From: a virus
Virus record (IMG/VR): IMGVR_UViG_3300009184_005291
Coordinates: 1 to 64,000 of that record
Length of the DNA: 64,000 nucleotides
Reading direction: 5' to 3' (one strand)
This document shows positions 15,302 to 21,445 of the stretch, piece by piece; positions within the stretch are counted from its first letter, which is position 1; each line of letters starts with the position of its first letter. The notes under the pieces were generated by a model that saw only the letters and a list, made by a program, of their open reading frames with translations, was not told where the DNA came from and ran no database searches. The position numbers were made by a program, and so were the translations under genes.

Positions 15302-15375
15302 ACGAGAGGCAACCGAAGGCATACTAGACACTGTTTAGGCAATGGGAACGATCACACAGAATACCTCTCTCTCGT
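15302..15375 (+). ncRNA. structured RNA after tRNA-Glu
   Basis: ACGAGAG (15302-15308) pairs with CTCTCGT (15369-15375). The interior contains GGGAACGAT followed by CAGAATAC, close to the loop motif of the RNA at 14853. Starts six bases after tRNA-Glu. Family unknown. Confidence 0.4.
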
Positions 15376-15395
15376 AGGTAAGTTTCAAGTTCTGT

Positions 15396-15426
15396 TGACT
15401 GTGGGGAAAGTCCCACTCTATAGTCA
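15396..15426 (+). other. hairpin overlapping a tRNA-like 5' end
   Basis: TGACT-GTGGG-gaaagt-CCCAC-AGTCA. The right arm is also the first bases of the tRNA-like gene at 15422, so the two folds exclude each other. Confidence 0.4.
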
Positions 15427-15510
15427 GGTGGTGTAATGGTAGCACTCGGTGAAGTAGACGCAGTAATGTAGTCCCAATCCGTAGTACAGGTTCGAATCCT
15501 GTTCTTACTA
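15422..15510 (+). tRNA. tRNA-like gene, isotype unresolved
   Basis: The 5' acceptor AGTCAGG pairs with TCTTACT (one mismatch). The D-arm is of Gln/Gly type (GTGTAATGGTAGCAC) and the T-arm is regular (ACAGG-TTCGAAT-CCTGT). The middle is too long, 44 bases between D-stem and T-stem, and gives no regular anticodon arm. It could be a tRNA with an insert or a decayed gene. Confidence 0.45.
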
Positions 15511-15524
15511 CAAATAAAAAATAT

Positions 15525-15659
15525 ATGAAATGGATTATTAGACAATTTGGAAACGTATGGTGTTTATTTGTACATGGCTTTGTTTTAGATAAACACAAAA
15601 TGCATAAAGCATATGGACCACAAGAATGTCAAAAATGTGGTAGGTGGTGGGATTTATAA
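15525..15659 (+). CDS. small CxxC protein, 44 aa
   Basis: ATG at 15525 with a CQKCGRWW zinc-knuckle-like end and an aromatic N-terminal half (WCLFVHGFVL). Short but uninterrupted, between a tRNA-like gene and the next small gene. Function unknown. Confidence 0.45.
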   Translation: MKWIIRQFGNVWCLFVHGFVLDKHKMHKAYGPQECQKCGRWWDL

Positions 15660-15666
15660 TAGTCAG

Positions 15667-15891
15667 GTGAAAAAATTAAAAGTTGTGGAAAAAGAAATAA
15701 GTAAAGAAACTGATGAGTTTATTGATAAATTAGACCATCTGTGTTGGGAACATGGCTTTGAAATTTGGCCAACTGACACTATTAACAAAAGAAATGAAGA
15801 CGGCTCATATCCCACCTTTACTATTCATAATATAGGTAGTGGTGAAACAGTAAGATTGATATATGTCGATGGTGACGGAAGAGGTAAATAA
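15667..15891 (+). CDS. hypothetical protein, 74 aa
   Basis: I chose the GTG at 15667, seven bases after the preceding stop. An in-frame ATG at 15613 would overlap the CxxC gene. The N-terminal helix is basic to acidic (KKLKVVEKEISKE), followed by a beta-rich half (TIHNIGSGETVRLIYVDG). No family recognised. Confidence 0.55.
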   Translation: MKKLKVVEKEISKETDEFIDKLDHLCWEHGFEIWPTDTINKRNEDGSYPTFTIHNIGSGETVRLIYVDGDGRGK

Positions 15892-15898
15892 TTAGGCT

Positions 15899-16006
15899 AG
15901 TCAGGTGGCGGAATTGGTAGACGCTAGGGAGTTGGTACAAAAACTCTATCAGATGCATTGATAATGTACCTCATACATCATACAGGTTCGAATCCGGTTC
16001 TAACTA
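15899..16006 (+). tRNA. tRNA-like gene with long insert, isotype unresolved
   Basis: The 5' acceptor AGTCAGG (same as the gene at 15422) pairs with TCTAACT. The D-arm is Leu-type (GGCGGAATTGGTAGACGC). An arm GAGTT/AACTC has an 8-base loop (GGTACAAA) lacking a normal U33-anticodon frame. Two extra hairpins (ATCA/TGAT, ATGTA/TACAT) sit in the variable region. T-loop TTCGAAT. Confidence 0.5.
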
Positions 16007-16078
16007 CGCAAAAAACAAATAAGATGGAGTTTCTTTACCCTTTCGAGGATGAGTTTTAGAAATCTAAATTATTATATG

Positions 16079-16149
16079 GTGGCCGTAGCCTAGTGGGAGG
16101 GCGGAAGTTTGTGGCACTTCAGGTAAGAGTTCGATTCTCTTCGGTCACA
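16079..16149 (+). tRNA. tRNA-His (GUG)
   Basis: Acceptor GTGGCCG/CGGTCAC, with a G just upstream that could be G-1, the tRNA-His identity base. Anticodon stem GAAGT/ACTTC with loop TTGTGGC, T-loop TTCGATT. Position 73 is A, not the usual C. Confidence 0.88.
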
Positions 16150-16154
16150 CAACA

Positions 16155-16220
16155 GTCAGGTGGTGTAAATGGCAGCACACAGTAGTTAACTGAGGAGCGG
16201 GTTAGAAACCCGTCCTGACA
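16155..16220 (+). tRNA. tRNA-Asn-like (GUU), atypical
   Basis: Acceptor GTCAGG/CCTGAC, T-arm CGGG-TTAGAAA-CCCG. The best anticodon arm is CACAG/CTGAG with loop TAGTTAA, giving GUU but with A instead of the invariant U33 and one A-A mismatch. Confidence 0.5.
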
Positions 16221-16230
16221 CCTTATCAAT

Positions 16231-16304
16231 GGTCAGATACCCAAGTGGCTTAAGGGGCTTGTCTGCAAAACAAGTATCCATCGGTTCGAATCCGATTCTG
16301 ACCT
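16231..16304 (+). tRNA. tRNA-Cys (GCA)
   Basis: Acceptor GGTCAGA/TCTGACC, discriminator U as expected for Cys, anticodon stem CTTGT/ACAAG with loop CTGCAAA, T-loop TTCGAAT. Confidence 0.92.
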
Positions 16305-16322
16305 CATTTAATTAATTAAAAT

Positions 16323-16739
16323 ATGAAAATTGTAATTGTAAGCGGTTATTTTAATCCTGTTCATAAGGGACATATTGAATATTTCAATAAGTCCAAAGAA
16401 CATGGTGATAAACTCTATGTTATCGTCAATAACGACAAACAGAGAGAGTTGAAAGGTAGTAAAGAATTCCAAGATGAAGATGAAAGAATGTTCATCATCC
16501 AAAACCTTAAAATGGTTGATAGAGTATTTCTTTCAGTTGACACAGATCGAACTGTGTGTAAGACAATCGAATTGATCCATTCTTTTGGGGATAGGGACGA
16601 CGAATTCTTATTTGCCAATGGTGGGGACCAAAACAATAATAGCATCCCTGAGACACCTATTTGTGATTGGTTGGGGGTTAAATTGATTGATGGACTTGGA
16701 GATAAAATCCAATCTTCATCTTGGTTGTTGAAGAAGTAA
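16323..16739 (+). CDS. cytidylyltransferase-family nucleotidylyltransferase
   Basis: 138 aa with the HxGH signature (FNPVHKGHIEYF) at about residues 11-22, typical of enzymes that join a nucleotide to a phosphorylated substrate (glycerol-3-phosphate cytidylyltransferase, pantetheine-phosphate adenylyltransferase and relatives). The C-terminal ISSTx loop is replaced by IQSSSWLLKK, near the usual place. Substrate cannot be told. It lies inside the tRNA array and ends immediately before tRNA-Trp, so both may be on one transcript. Confidence 0.85.
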   Translation: MKIVIVSGYFNPVHKGHIEYFNKSKEHGDKLYVIVNNDKQRELKGSKEFQDEDERMFIIQNLKMVDRVFLSVDTDRTVCKTIELIHSFGDRDDEFLFANGGDQNNNSIPETPICDWLGVKLIDGLGDKIQSSSWLLKK

Positions 16740-16810
16740 ACATCTATGGTGAAATGGCATCATACCGGATTCCAAACCCGTTGTTCCAAGTTCGAGTCTT
16801 GGTGGGTGTG
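16740..16810 (+). tRNA. tRNA-Trp (CCA)
   Basis: Acceptor ACATCTA/TGGGTGT, discriminator G as in Trp tRNAs, anticodon region ATTCCAAA read as CCA, T-arm CCAAG-TTCGAGT-CTTGG. The anticodon stem is irregular; Gly(UCC) is the alternative reading. Confidence 0.75.
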
Positions 16811-16812
16811 CA

Positions 16813-16903
16813 AAATGTAAACTTCAGTACCCACACAGCAGTGGAGATGGGCTAAGTTAGATACGATTCCTCGTAGCTGGGAGTAGAATGCTGAAGAACA
16901 TTT
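16813..16903 (+). ncRNA. multibranched RNA after tRNA-Trp
   Basis: AAATGT/ACATTT plus CTTCAG/CTGAAG form a 12-bp closing stem. Inside are a CCAC-acagca-GTGG hairpin and a TACGA-ttcc-TCGTA hairpin. It starts two bases after tRNA-Trp. Same general layout as the elements at 12061 and 18391; no known family. Confidence 0.55.
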
Positions 16904-16910
16904 ATAGGTT

Positions 16911-16989
16911 GATTGGGGAAGGAATGTATGTTAACCTGATGATGGAGGTGGTACATTTGGAGTTTGGAATCATCGTAGTAATGCCAATC
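16911..16989 (+). ncRNA. second structured segment
   Basis: GATTGG (16911-16916) pairs with CCAATC (16984-16989); the segment follows directly on the previous one and precedes a terminator. An internal CTGATGA resembles hammerhead core sequence, but the rest of that core is absent. Confidence 0.35.
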
Positions 16990-16991
16990 GT

Positions 16992-17026
16992 AAAAGGAGA
17001 TGTCCACTGAACCATCTTCTCCTTTT
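16992..17026 (+). terminator. rho-independent terminator
   Basis: AAAAGGAGATG pairs with CATCTTCTCCTTTT; ends the tRNA-Trp/ncRNA transcript. Confidence 0.75.
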
Positions 17027-17077
17027 CCTAATCTTTCAAAAAAAAATAAATAATTTTTTATTTTGATAGAAAAGTTT

Positions 17078-17085
17078 TATCTTTG
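17078..17085 (+). promoter_or_regulatory. Bacteroidota-type -7 element TATCTTTG
   Basis: Perfect TAnnTTTG 16 bases before the HNH start. Confidence 0.6.
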
Positions 17086-17101
17086 TCTAAAATAATAAAT
17101 T

Positions 17102-17530
17102 ATGACCATTTCTGAGACACAAAAAAATAAATTTTATGAGTTAGGGAATACATTACCAAAATGTGTAAATCCTGGATGTGAAAATGATGTTGCAGTCAGA
17201 AACTGGGGAAATTGGTCATTCAAATCAGAATGTTCTCGGTGTCAATCAGACAGAAAAAAGGGATTAATAAGGGAGGGTATCACAATTCATAAAAAAGAAT
17301 ATTGTGAAAATATTGACGGTCATTTAGGATTCAAATGCCCTGTTCCCACAAAAGAAAGTTGGAAAGGGTTTGAAATAGGATGTTTAGATTTGGACCACAT
17401 AAATGGAGACCATAATAATAATTCAATTGAAAATGTTAAAACATATTGTAAATTGTGCCATAATAAAAAGAGCGTCGAAAGCGGCGATTGTTCTAATAAA
17501 AAAAAATCCGCAAGAATTTTTAATCACTAA
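17102..17530 (+). CDS. HNH endonuclease, likely partner of the methyltransferase
   Basis: 142 aa. Zinc-binding CVNPGCEND and CSRCQSDRKK pairs precede the HNH core LDLDHINGDHNNNS and CKLCHNKKS. Its stop overlaps the methyltransferase start by one base (TAATG), giving tight coupling. The pair resembles a small restriction-modification unit, or a homing-type nuclease with a protective methylase. Recognition site unknown. Confidence 0.78.
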   Translation: MTISETQKNKFYELGNTLPKCVNPGCENDVAVRNWGNWSFKSECSRCQSDRKKGLIREGITIHKKEYCENIDGHLGFKCPVPTKESWKGFEIGCLDLDHINGDHNNNSIENVKTYCKLCHNKKSVESGDCSNKKKSARIFNH

Positions 17531-18327
17531 TGGAACAAAAAATTATTCATGAAGATTGTATTCAGGGGCTTAAAAAAATAAAAAATGAGATTATAAATCT
17601 AACATGGACATCACCACCATATTATAACGCTAAATCATATAGTGAATGGCCAACATATCAAGACTATCTTGATTTCTTAAAAGATGTTTTCTCTGAAGTT
17701 TTTAGAGTTACTTTGCCAGGTAGAATGTGTATTGTGAATCTTTCACCTGTAATTGTTCAAAGAGAATCTAGATCACATGAAAGTAAAAGATTGGCAATCC
17801 CTTTTCATTTTTTCACAATTATGGAATCTTTGGGTTGGAAATATATTGATGATATTGTTTGGGTTAAACCCGAAGGTTCTGCCATAAATAGAAACGGGGG
17901 GTTTTATCAACATCGTAAACCTGTTGCGTATAAACCTAATTTAGTATCTGAAACTATTTTTGTATTTCAAAAACCAGCGAATTTTTTGATAGACAAAATT
18001 GTTAGGTCATATAATGGTGAAGATTTGGAAAAATCATTAGTTAAAGGTCACTATGAAAGGAGTAATGTTTGGTTAATCAACCCTGAAACAAAATCAAAAC
18101 ATTTAGCTCCATACCCTGAAAAACTATCGGATAATATAATCCAATATTATTCTTTCTACGGAGATATTGTTTTAGACCCTTTTTTGGGATCAGGAACAAC
18201 TTTACTTTCCTGTGAAAAATATGGTAGGAATGGTATTGGTTATGAAATTCATAAGGAATATGTGGAAATGTCTGAAAAAAGAATAGAAGAATATAGAAAG
18301 AACAATAATCAACAAGAATTATTTTAA
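17530..18327 (+). CDS. DNA methyltransferase, N4-cytosine/N6-adenine type
   Basis: 265 aa. Motif IV TSPPYY (about residue 28), and SAM-binding DPFLGSGTT near residue 217, in the order of the beta class; SPPY is common among N4-cytosine enzymes. KIIHEDC at the start is the usual opening of phage and R-M methylases. Coupled to the upstream HNH gene. A host-type promoter lies ahead of the pair. Confidence 0.88.
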   Translation: MEQKIIHEDCIQGLKKIKNEIINLTWTSPPYYNAKSYSEWPTYQDYLDFLKDVFSEVFRVTLPGRMCIVNLSPVIVQRESRSHESKRLAIPFHFFTIMESLGWKYIDDIVWVKPEGSAINRNGGFYQHRKPVAYKPNLVSETIFVFQKPANFLIDKIVRSYNGEDLEKSLVKGHYERSNVWLINPETKSKHLAPYPEKLSDNIIQYYSFYGDIVLDPFLGSGTTLLSCEKYGRNGIGYEIHKEYVEMSEKRIEEYRKNNNQQELF

Positions 18328-18337
18328 GAAAACTTAC

Positions 18338-18345
18338 TATCTTTG
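18338..18345 (+). promoter_or_regulatory. Bacteroidota-type -7 element TATCTTTG
   Basis: TAnnTTTG just after the methyltransferase stop; probably drives the tRNA-Gln to tRNA-Ile group. Confidence 0.55.
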
Positions 18346-18389
18346 TCGCGATTTGGACTCTACAGCAGGTTCGAGTCCTATCGGTCCCA
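18346..18389 (+). pseudogene. 3' remnant of a tRNA
   Basis: Ends AGGTTCGAGTCCT-atcggtccca, like a T-arm plus acceptor 3' strand, but no matching 5' half lies upstream. Probably a decayed tRNA. Confidence 0.4.
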
Positions 18390-18390
18390 C

Positions 18391-18471
18391 AAGACAGACA
18401 CACGCTTCCCACGGTGTTAAAGTACAAGGATAATGAAGAGAATAATACGTCTCCTAAGGTCTGTCTAAACT
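18391..18471 (+). ncRNA. duplicated structured RNA, copy 1
   Basis: AGACAGAC (18392-18399) pairs with GTCTGTCT (18459-18466). Inside are an ACAC/GTGT hairpin and an AGGA/TCCT arm. All 81 bases are identical to 19644-19724. It directly precedes tRNA-Gln. Family unknown. Confidence 0.6.
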
Positions 18472-18541
18472 GTCTCATGGTGTAACGGTAGCACAAGTCA
18501 CTTTGGTTGACTTAGTTCAGGTTCGAATCCTGATGAGATAT
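18471..18541 (+). tRNA. tRNA-Gln (UUG)
   Basis: U1-A72 acceptor TGTCTCA/TGAGATA, a feature of Gln tRNAs. D-arm GTGTAACGGTAGCAC, anticodon stem AGTCA/TGACT with loop CTTTGGT, T-arm TCAGG-TTCGAAT-CCTGA. Confidence 0.9.
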
Positions 18542-18547
18542 CAAGTT

Positions 18548-18594
18548 ATTCATGTTCCAAAACATGAAAAAACAGTAAGTTTTGGAACATGAAT
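18548..18594. repeat. perfect 16-bp inverted repeat
   Basis: ATTCATGTTCCAAAAC (18548-18563) and its exact complement (18579-18594) with a 15-base loop, filling the gap between tRNA-Gln and tRNA-Ser. There is no T tract, so it is not an ordinary terminator. Confidence 0.8.
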
Positions 18595-18679
18595 AGAGAA
18601 TTGCCTGAGTGGTTAAAGGAGCAGATTGCTAATCTGTCATCTCGAAAGGGATGCATTGGTTCGAATCCAATATTCTCTG
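18595..18679 (+). tRNA. tRNA-Ser (GCU)
   Basis: Acceptor AGAGAAT/ATTCTCT, discriminator G, anticodon stem CAGA/TCTG with loop TTGCTAA, long variable arm (CATC/GATG), T-loop TTCGAAT. Confidence 0.92.
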
Positions 18680-18684
18680 CATTT

Positions 18685-18827
18685 TGTAAGGTGTTGAAAT
18701 TGGCAGACAATCCCCGCCTGTCTCGTGGGGGAGGATCATCTGATAAACGAAGGATAATGGGTTGACCACAATCATGTAATGTCCTTTGGCTAAAGACCTC
18801 GTGGTGGTTCGAATCCATCTCTTACAG
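18685..18827 (+). tRNA. tRNA-Asp (GUC) with about 70-base variable-region insert
   Basis: Acceptor TGTAAGG/TCTTACA, discriminator G as in Asp. Anticodon stem CCCGC/GTGGG with loop CTGTCTC, close to ordinary Asp anticodon arms. T-arm GGTGG-TTCGAAT-CCATC. The D-arm is of Leu type. Between anticodon stem and T-stem lie about 70 bases with GAGG/CCTC, AAGGA/TCCTT and CTTT/AAAG pairings instead of the usual 5. Confidence 0.65.
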
Positions 18828-18836
18828 CATAAAAAA

Positions 18837-18910
18837 GCGGGTATAGCTCAATTGGCTAGAGTGCCGTCCTTCCAAGTCGGAAGTTGTGAGTTCGAATCTC
18901 ACTACCCGCT
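18837..18910 (+). tRNA. tRNA-Gly (UCC)
   Basis: Acceptor GCGGGTA/TACCCGC, discriminator U as in Gly, anticodon loop CTTCCAA, T-arm GTGAG-TTCGAAT-CTCAC. Confidence 0.92.
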
Positions 18911-18926
18911 CTTTTACTTACAATAA

Positions 18927-19000
18927 TGGAATATAGCTCAGTTGGTTAGAGCGCTATCCTGATACGGTAGATGTCGGTGGTTCGAGTCCACCTATTCCAA
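18927..19000 (+). tRNA. tRNA-Ile (GAU)
   Basis: Acceptor TGGAATA/TATTCCA, anticodon stem CTATC/GGTAG with loop CTGATAC, T-arm GGTGG-TTCGAGT-CCACC. The next gene's ATG starts two bases later. Confidence 0.92.
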
Positions 19001-19001
19001 C

Positions 19002-19337
19002 ATGGAAAATGTAATCAAGAAAAATAAAAACAAGGTAAAACTTGAGAAGATTGTAAAGGAGTATAATGATGCAAGTTCTTATGAAATTTGGGAGGGTGTC
19101 CGAGATAATTTTATCTTTGGATTCATCGCGGCAACCTTGGTTGTTTTTATCGCAACTCAGACTGATTTGGCGGTTTTAATAGGTTATTTGACTTATTATT
19201 TCTTTATGGGTAAAATTGTTAATAGACCTAAATATGTTACAGATTTGGGTAAGTTAATTGTATTTCCAATACCCTCGGCTCTCGGTGCTTTTGCGGGGTA
19301 TAAACTTTCATATTACTTTTTACAATATTTAAGTTAA
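19002..19337 (+). CDS. two-pass membrane protein, 111 aa
   Basis: A basic N-terminus (KKNKNKVKLEKIVKEYN) is followed by hydrophobic stretches at about 33-58 and 82-105. Its start lies two bases after tRNA-Ile, so it must be read from the tRNA transcript or lack a leader. No family recognised. Confidence 0.65.
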   Translation: MENVIKKNKNKVKLEKIVKEYNDASSYEIWEGVRDNFIFGFIAATLVVFIATQTDLAVLIGYLTYYFFMGKIVNRPKYVTDLGKLIVFPIPSALGAFAGYKLSYYFLQYLS

Positions 19338-19435
19338 AAAAAAGGTTTGAAAAAAAACTAAATTATTTGACTCTTCCGTGAAAATTCAATATATTTATAG
19401 TTCGTAAATTAAATTAAAAACAAAAAACAAAAAAA

Positions 19436-19627
19436 ATGAAAAAAATTTTAGTAGTATTCACAATCCTTTCTACAATCGTTCTTGCTTCTTGTGGAGGTAA
19501 GGGTGTTTCAACTGAAGGAACTGATTCTGTATCAGTAGATTCAACTGAAGTAGCTGTTGACACAGTTGCTGTTGAAGTTGTAGATAGCGTTGAGGTTGAA
19601 GCCGATCTAGTTGAGGCTGTAAAGTAA
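19436..19627 (+). CDS. small acidic lipoprotein, 63 aa
   Basis: Signal peptide with lipobox LASC (ILSTIVLASC). The mature part is almost only Val, Glu, Asp, Ser, Thr and Ala (VAVDTVAVEVVDSVEVEADL), typical of tiny Bacteroidota lipoproteins. Possibly acquired from the host. Upstream lies TATATTTATAG, the genome's late-type element. Confidence 0.75.
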   Translation: MKKILVVFTILSTIVLASCGGKGVSTEGTDSVSVDSTEVAVDTVAVEVVDSVEVEADLVEAVK

Positions 19628-19643
19628 TTTTACCACAACAAAA

Positions 19644-19724
19644 AAGACAGACACACGCTTCCCACGGTGTTAAAGTACAAGGATAATGAAGAGAATAATA
19701 CGTCTCCTAAGGTCTGTCTAAACT
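19644..19724 (+). ncRNA. duplicated structured RNA, copy 2
   Basis: Identical over 81 bases to 18391-18471, including the AGACAGAC/GTCTGTCT closing stem, and again directly followed by a tRNA-Gln sequence (here truncated). Confidence 0.6.
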
Positions 19725-19767
19725 ATCCTATGGTGTAACGGTAGCACAAGAGATTTTGGTTCTCTTA
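19724..19767 (+). pseudogene. truncated tRNA-Gln (UUG)
   Basis: 5' half and anticodon arm of a second tRNA-Gln (D-arm GTGTAACGGTAGCAC; stem AGAGA/TCTCT, loop TTTTGGT). The stem differs from copy 1 by paired changes, so it was once under selection. T-arm and acceptor 3' strand are missing, replaced by a terminator. Confidence 0.8.
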
Positions 19768-19799
19768 AAAAAAAACCCACCTTTCGGTGGGTTTTTTTA
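19767..19799. terminator. bidirectional terminator
   Basis: CCCACC-tttc-GGTGGG between A and T runs, shared by the rightward RNA segment and the leftward peptidase gene. Confidence 0.85.
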
Positions 19800-21038
19800 T
19801 AACATCTTTTTTATTTTTTCTATATTCTCGTTTACTTTTTTTCGATTGAATGGGTCTTTCAAAAAGTTTAATACGAATGGGTCAACTTGTTTTTTATCTG
19901 CGACACCACCAAATCGTTTTTCAGTTCTATCACCTTCTTTGTTATATTTATCTTGGAATATGCTGAGAGGAGCCTTCATTAATGCTGCCATTAATGGATC
20001 CCAATATTCAGGTTCTGACGAACCTTTCTTTTTTTCAGTGTCTTTTTCAACTTCTTTTCCTATTGTTTTTACATTCTCATATGTAATAGGTATTCTAGAC
20101 CATTTATGATCATACAATGTAACCTCAACATCAGAATCTGTGTTACCTAATACACTACCGGCACTTACAACATCTCCAGTTGAAAGGGAAGGATTTGATA
20201 TTCCACAATATTGTAGATATTTGGTCCCATTATTATCATATTCAATTGTTGTCTGATTTACACAACCTGAAAAAAATTTTCTATTATTAATTTTTCCCGA
20301 AATAGGAGATTTAATTTTTGGATTGTCATCTTTTGGAATTATAATTCTACCATATCTGTCCGAGGTATTTTTCCCAAAATTTCTATTTTCAAATATCCCT
20401 AGTTTTTCATAATTTACGTTACCGACTAATGGTGCGTATTCTGTTGGGCCACTTGGTCCAAATGAAATAACATCTGACACGTCGCTCGATGATGTACTCG
20501 AACTTGTTGTTGTTCCTGATTTTTTTTCTGGAGTTGTGATAGGGCCTGTCAAATTTATCCCTTCTTTGTTTAAGTAGTCCATCGGATTAATCGGTTGACC
20601 ATCTTTTTCCAATCCAAAGTGCAAATGTGGCCCATCACTTCTGCCTCGTCCAACATCATTCGGGCCTCCTCCGCTTATACCTATAATGTCGCCTTGTCTT
20701 ACTTGTTGACCAGGAGAAACATTAATTTTTTTCAAATGACAATATTTAGTTTTGAACCCGCTAGAGTGATTGATTTTTACAGTACCTCCACAATCATCAT
20801 CCAATATTGCTCCAACTTCTACAATACCGTCGGCTGCGGATTTGACATTTGCATTATTCGCAGTCAAATCTACTCCACGATGAAGTCTTCCCCACCTCGG
20901 GCCAAATGGTGAGGTTACGGATGTATTATCCACAGGAGAAATAAACGCAGCCTCATTAATTGATGAAACTTCTTTGATAGAATTTTTTAACAATTCAAGT
21001 TCCTCAAATATTCTTGAAATATTTTTTTCGATACTCAT
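19797..21038 (-). CDS. M23-family peptidase, two-domain
   Basis: The ATG at 21038 is chosen because a GTATTTATT element lies just upstream; an earlier ATG at 21074 would include it. Residues 27-30 (INEA) are a candidate prohead-protease site. The M23/LytM domain follows: SPFGPRWGRLHRGVDL supplies the His and Asp zinc ligands and GPHLHFGL the HxH motif. A Ser/Thr linker leads to a second M23-like beta domain (IIIPKDDNPKIKSPISG) lacking both zinc motifs. Probably a virion-associated or lytic peptidoglycan hydrolase. Confidence 0.82.
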   Translation of the reverse strand: MSIEKNISRIFEELELLKNSIKEVSSINEAAFISPVDNTSVTSPFGPRWGRLHRGVDLTANNANVKSAADGIVEVGAILDDDCGGTVKINHSSGFKTKYCHLKKINVSPGQQVRQGDIIGISGGGPNDVGRGRSDGPHLHFGLEKDGQPINPMDYLNKEGINLTGPITTPEKKSGTTTSSSTSSSDVSDVISFGPSGPTEYAPLVGNVNYEKLGIFENRNFGKNTSDRYGRIIIPKDDNPKIKSPISGKINNRKFFSGCVNQTTIEYDNNGTKYLQYCGISNPSLSTGDVVSAGSVLGNTDSDVEVTLYDHKWSRIPITYENVKTIGKEVEKDTEKKKGSSEPEYWDPLMAALMKAPLSIFQDKYNKEGDRTEKRFGGVADKKQVDPFVLNFLKDPFNRKKVNENIEKIKKML

Positions 21039-21077
21039 ATTAATAAATACCCGAGTTAAATAAAAAAAGACCAACTA

Positions 21078-21404
21078 TTAGTCGGCCTTCTTTGTATACG
21101 TAAGTCTTTTAATTTTAACTTGAGTCGGTTCAGGTAATCCTGTTAATAAGGTTGATTCCTCTTCCTTAACTGGTTTTGGGTTTTCATCCGGTTTAACCTC
21201 GGTCAATCCAAATCTAATATGTTTGTACCAAACTCGTTCATGTATGTAATATTGAATTGGTTTCCATACTAATTCAATTATACTAAAGGCGGCTCCTATT
21301 TCTATGGAGTCGGTTACTAACCACATAGTAATAAATCCAATACTCGTACTCAAAATACGATATGATATGGTTTTTGCTAAGTGTCTTTTTGGTGAAACGG
21401 TCAT
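21078..21404 (-). CDS. DUF2061 membrane protein
   Basis: Family signature KTISYRILSTSIGF ... IEIGAAFSIIELVWKPIQYY followed by HERVWY. Two membrane helices. The C-terminal Pro/Glu-rich tail (about 35 residues) is outside the usual domain. Family role unknown. Confidence 0.85.
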   Translation of the reverse strand: MTVSPKRHLAKTISYRILSTSIGFITMWLVTDSIEIGAAFSIIELVWKPIQYYIHERVWYKHIRFGLTEVKPDENPKPVKEEESTLLTGLPEPTQVKIKRLTYTKKAD

Positions 21405-21445
21405 GGAATTTGTATTAAAATTTATTATAAAATAATAGTATATTA

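Noticed and set aside
15221-15436. Plus-strand frame across tRNA-Glu
   Set aside because: It overlaps the tRNA and the following structured RNA; composition is not protein-like.
16934-16962. CTGATGA as part of a hammerhead ribozyme
   Set aside because: The matching GAAA and cleavage-site parts with the needed stems are not found.
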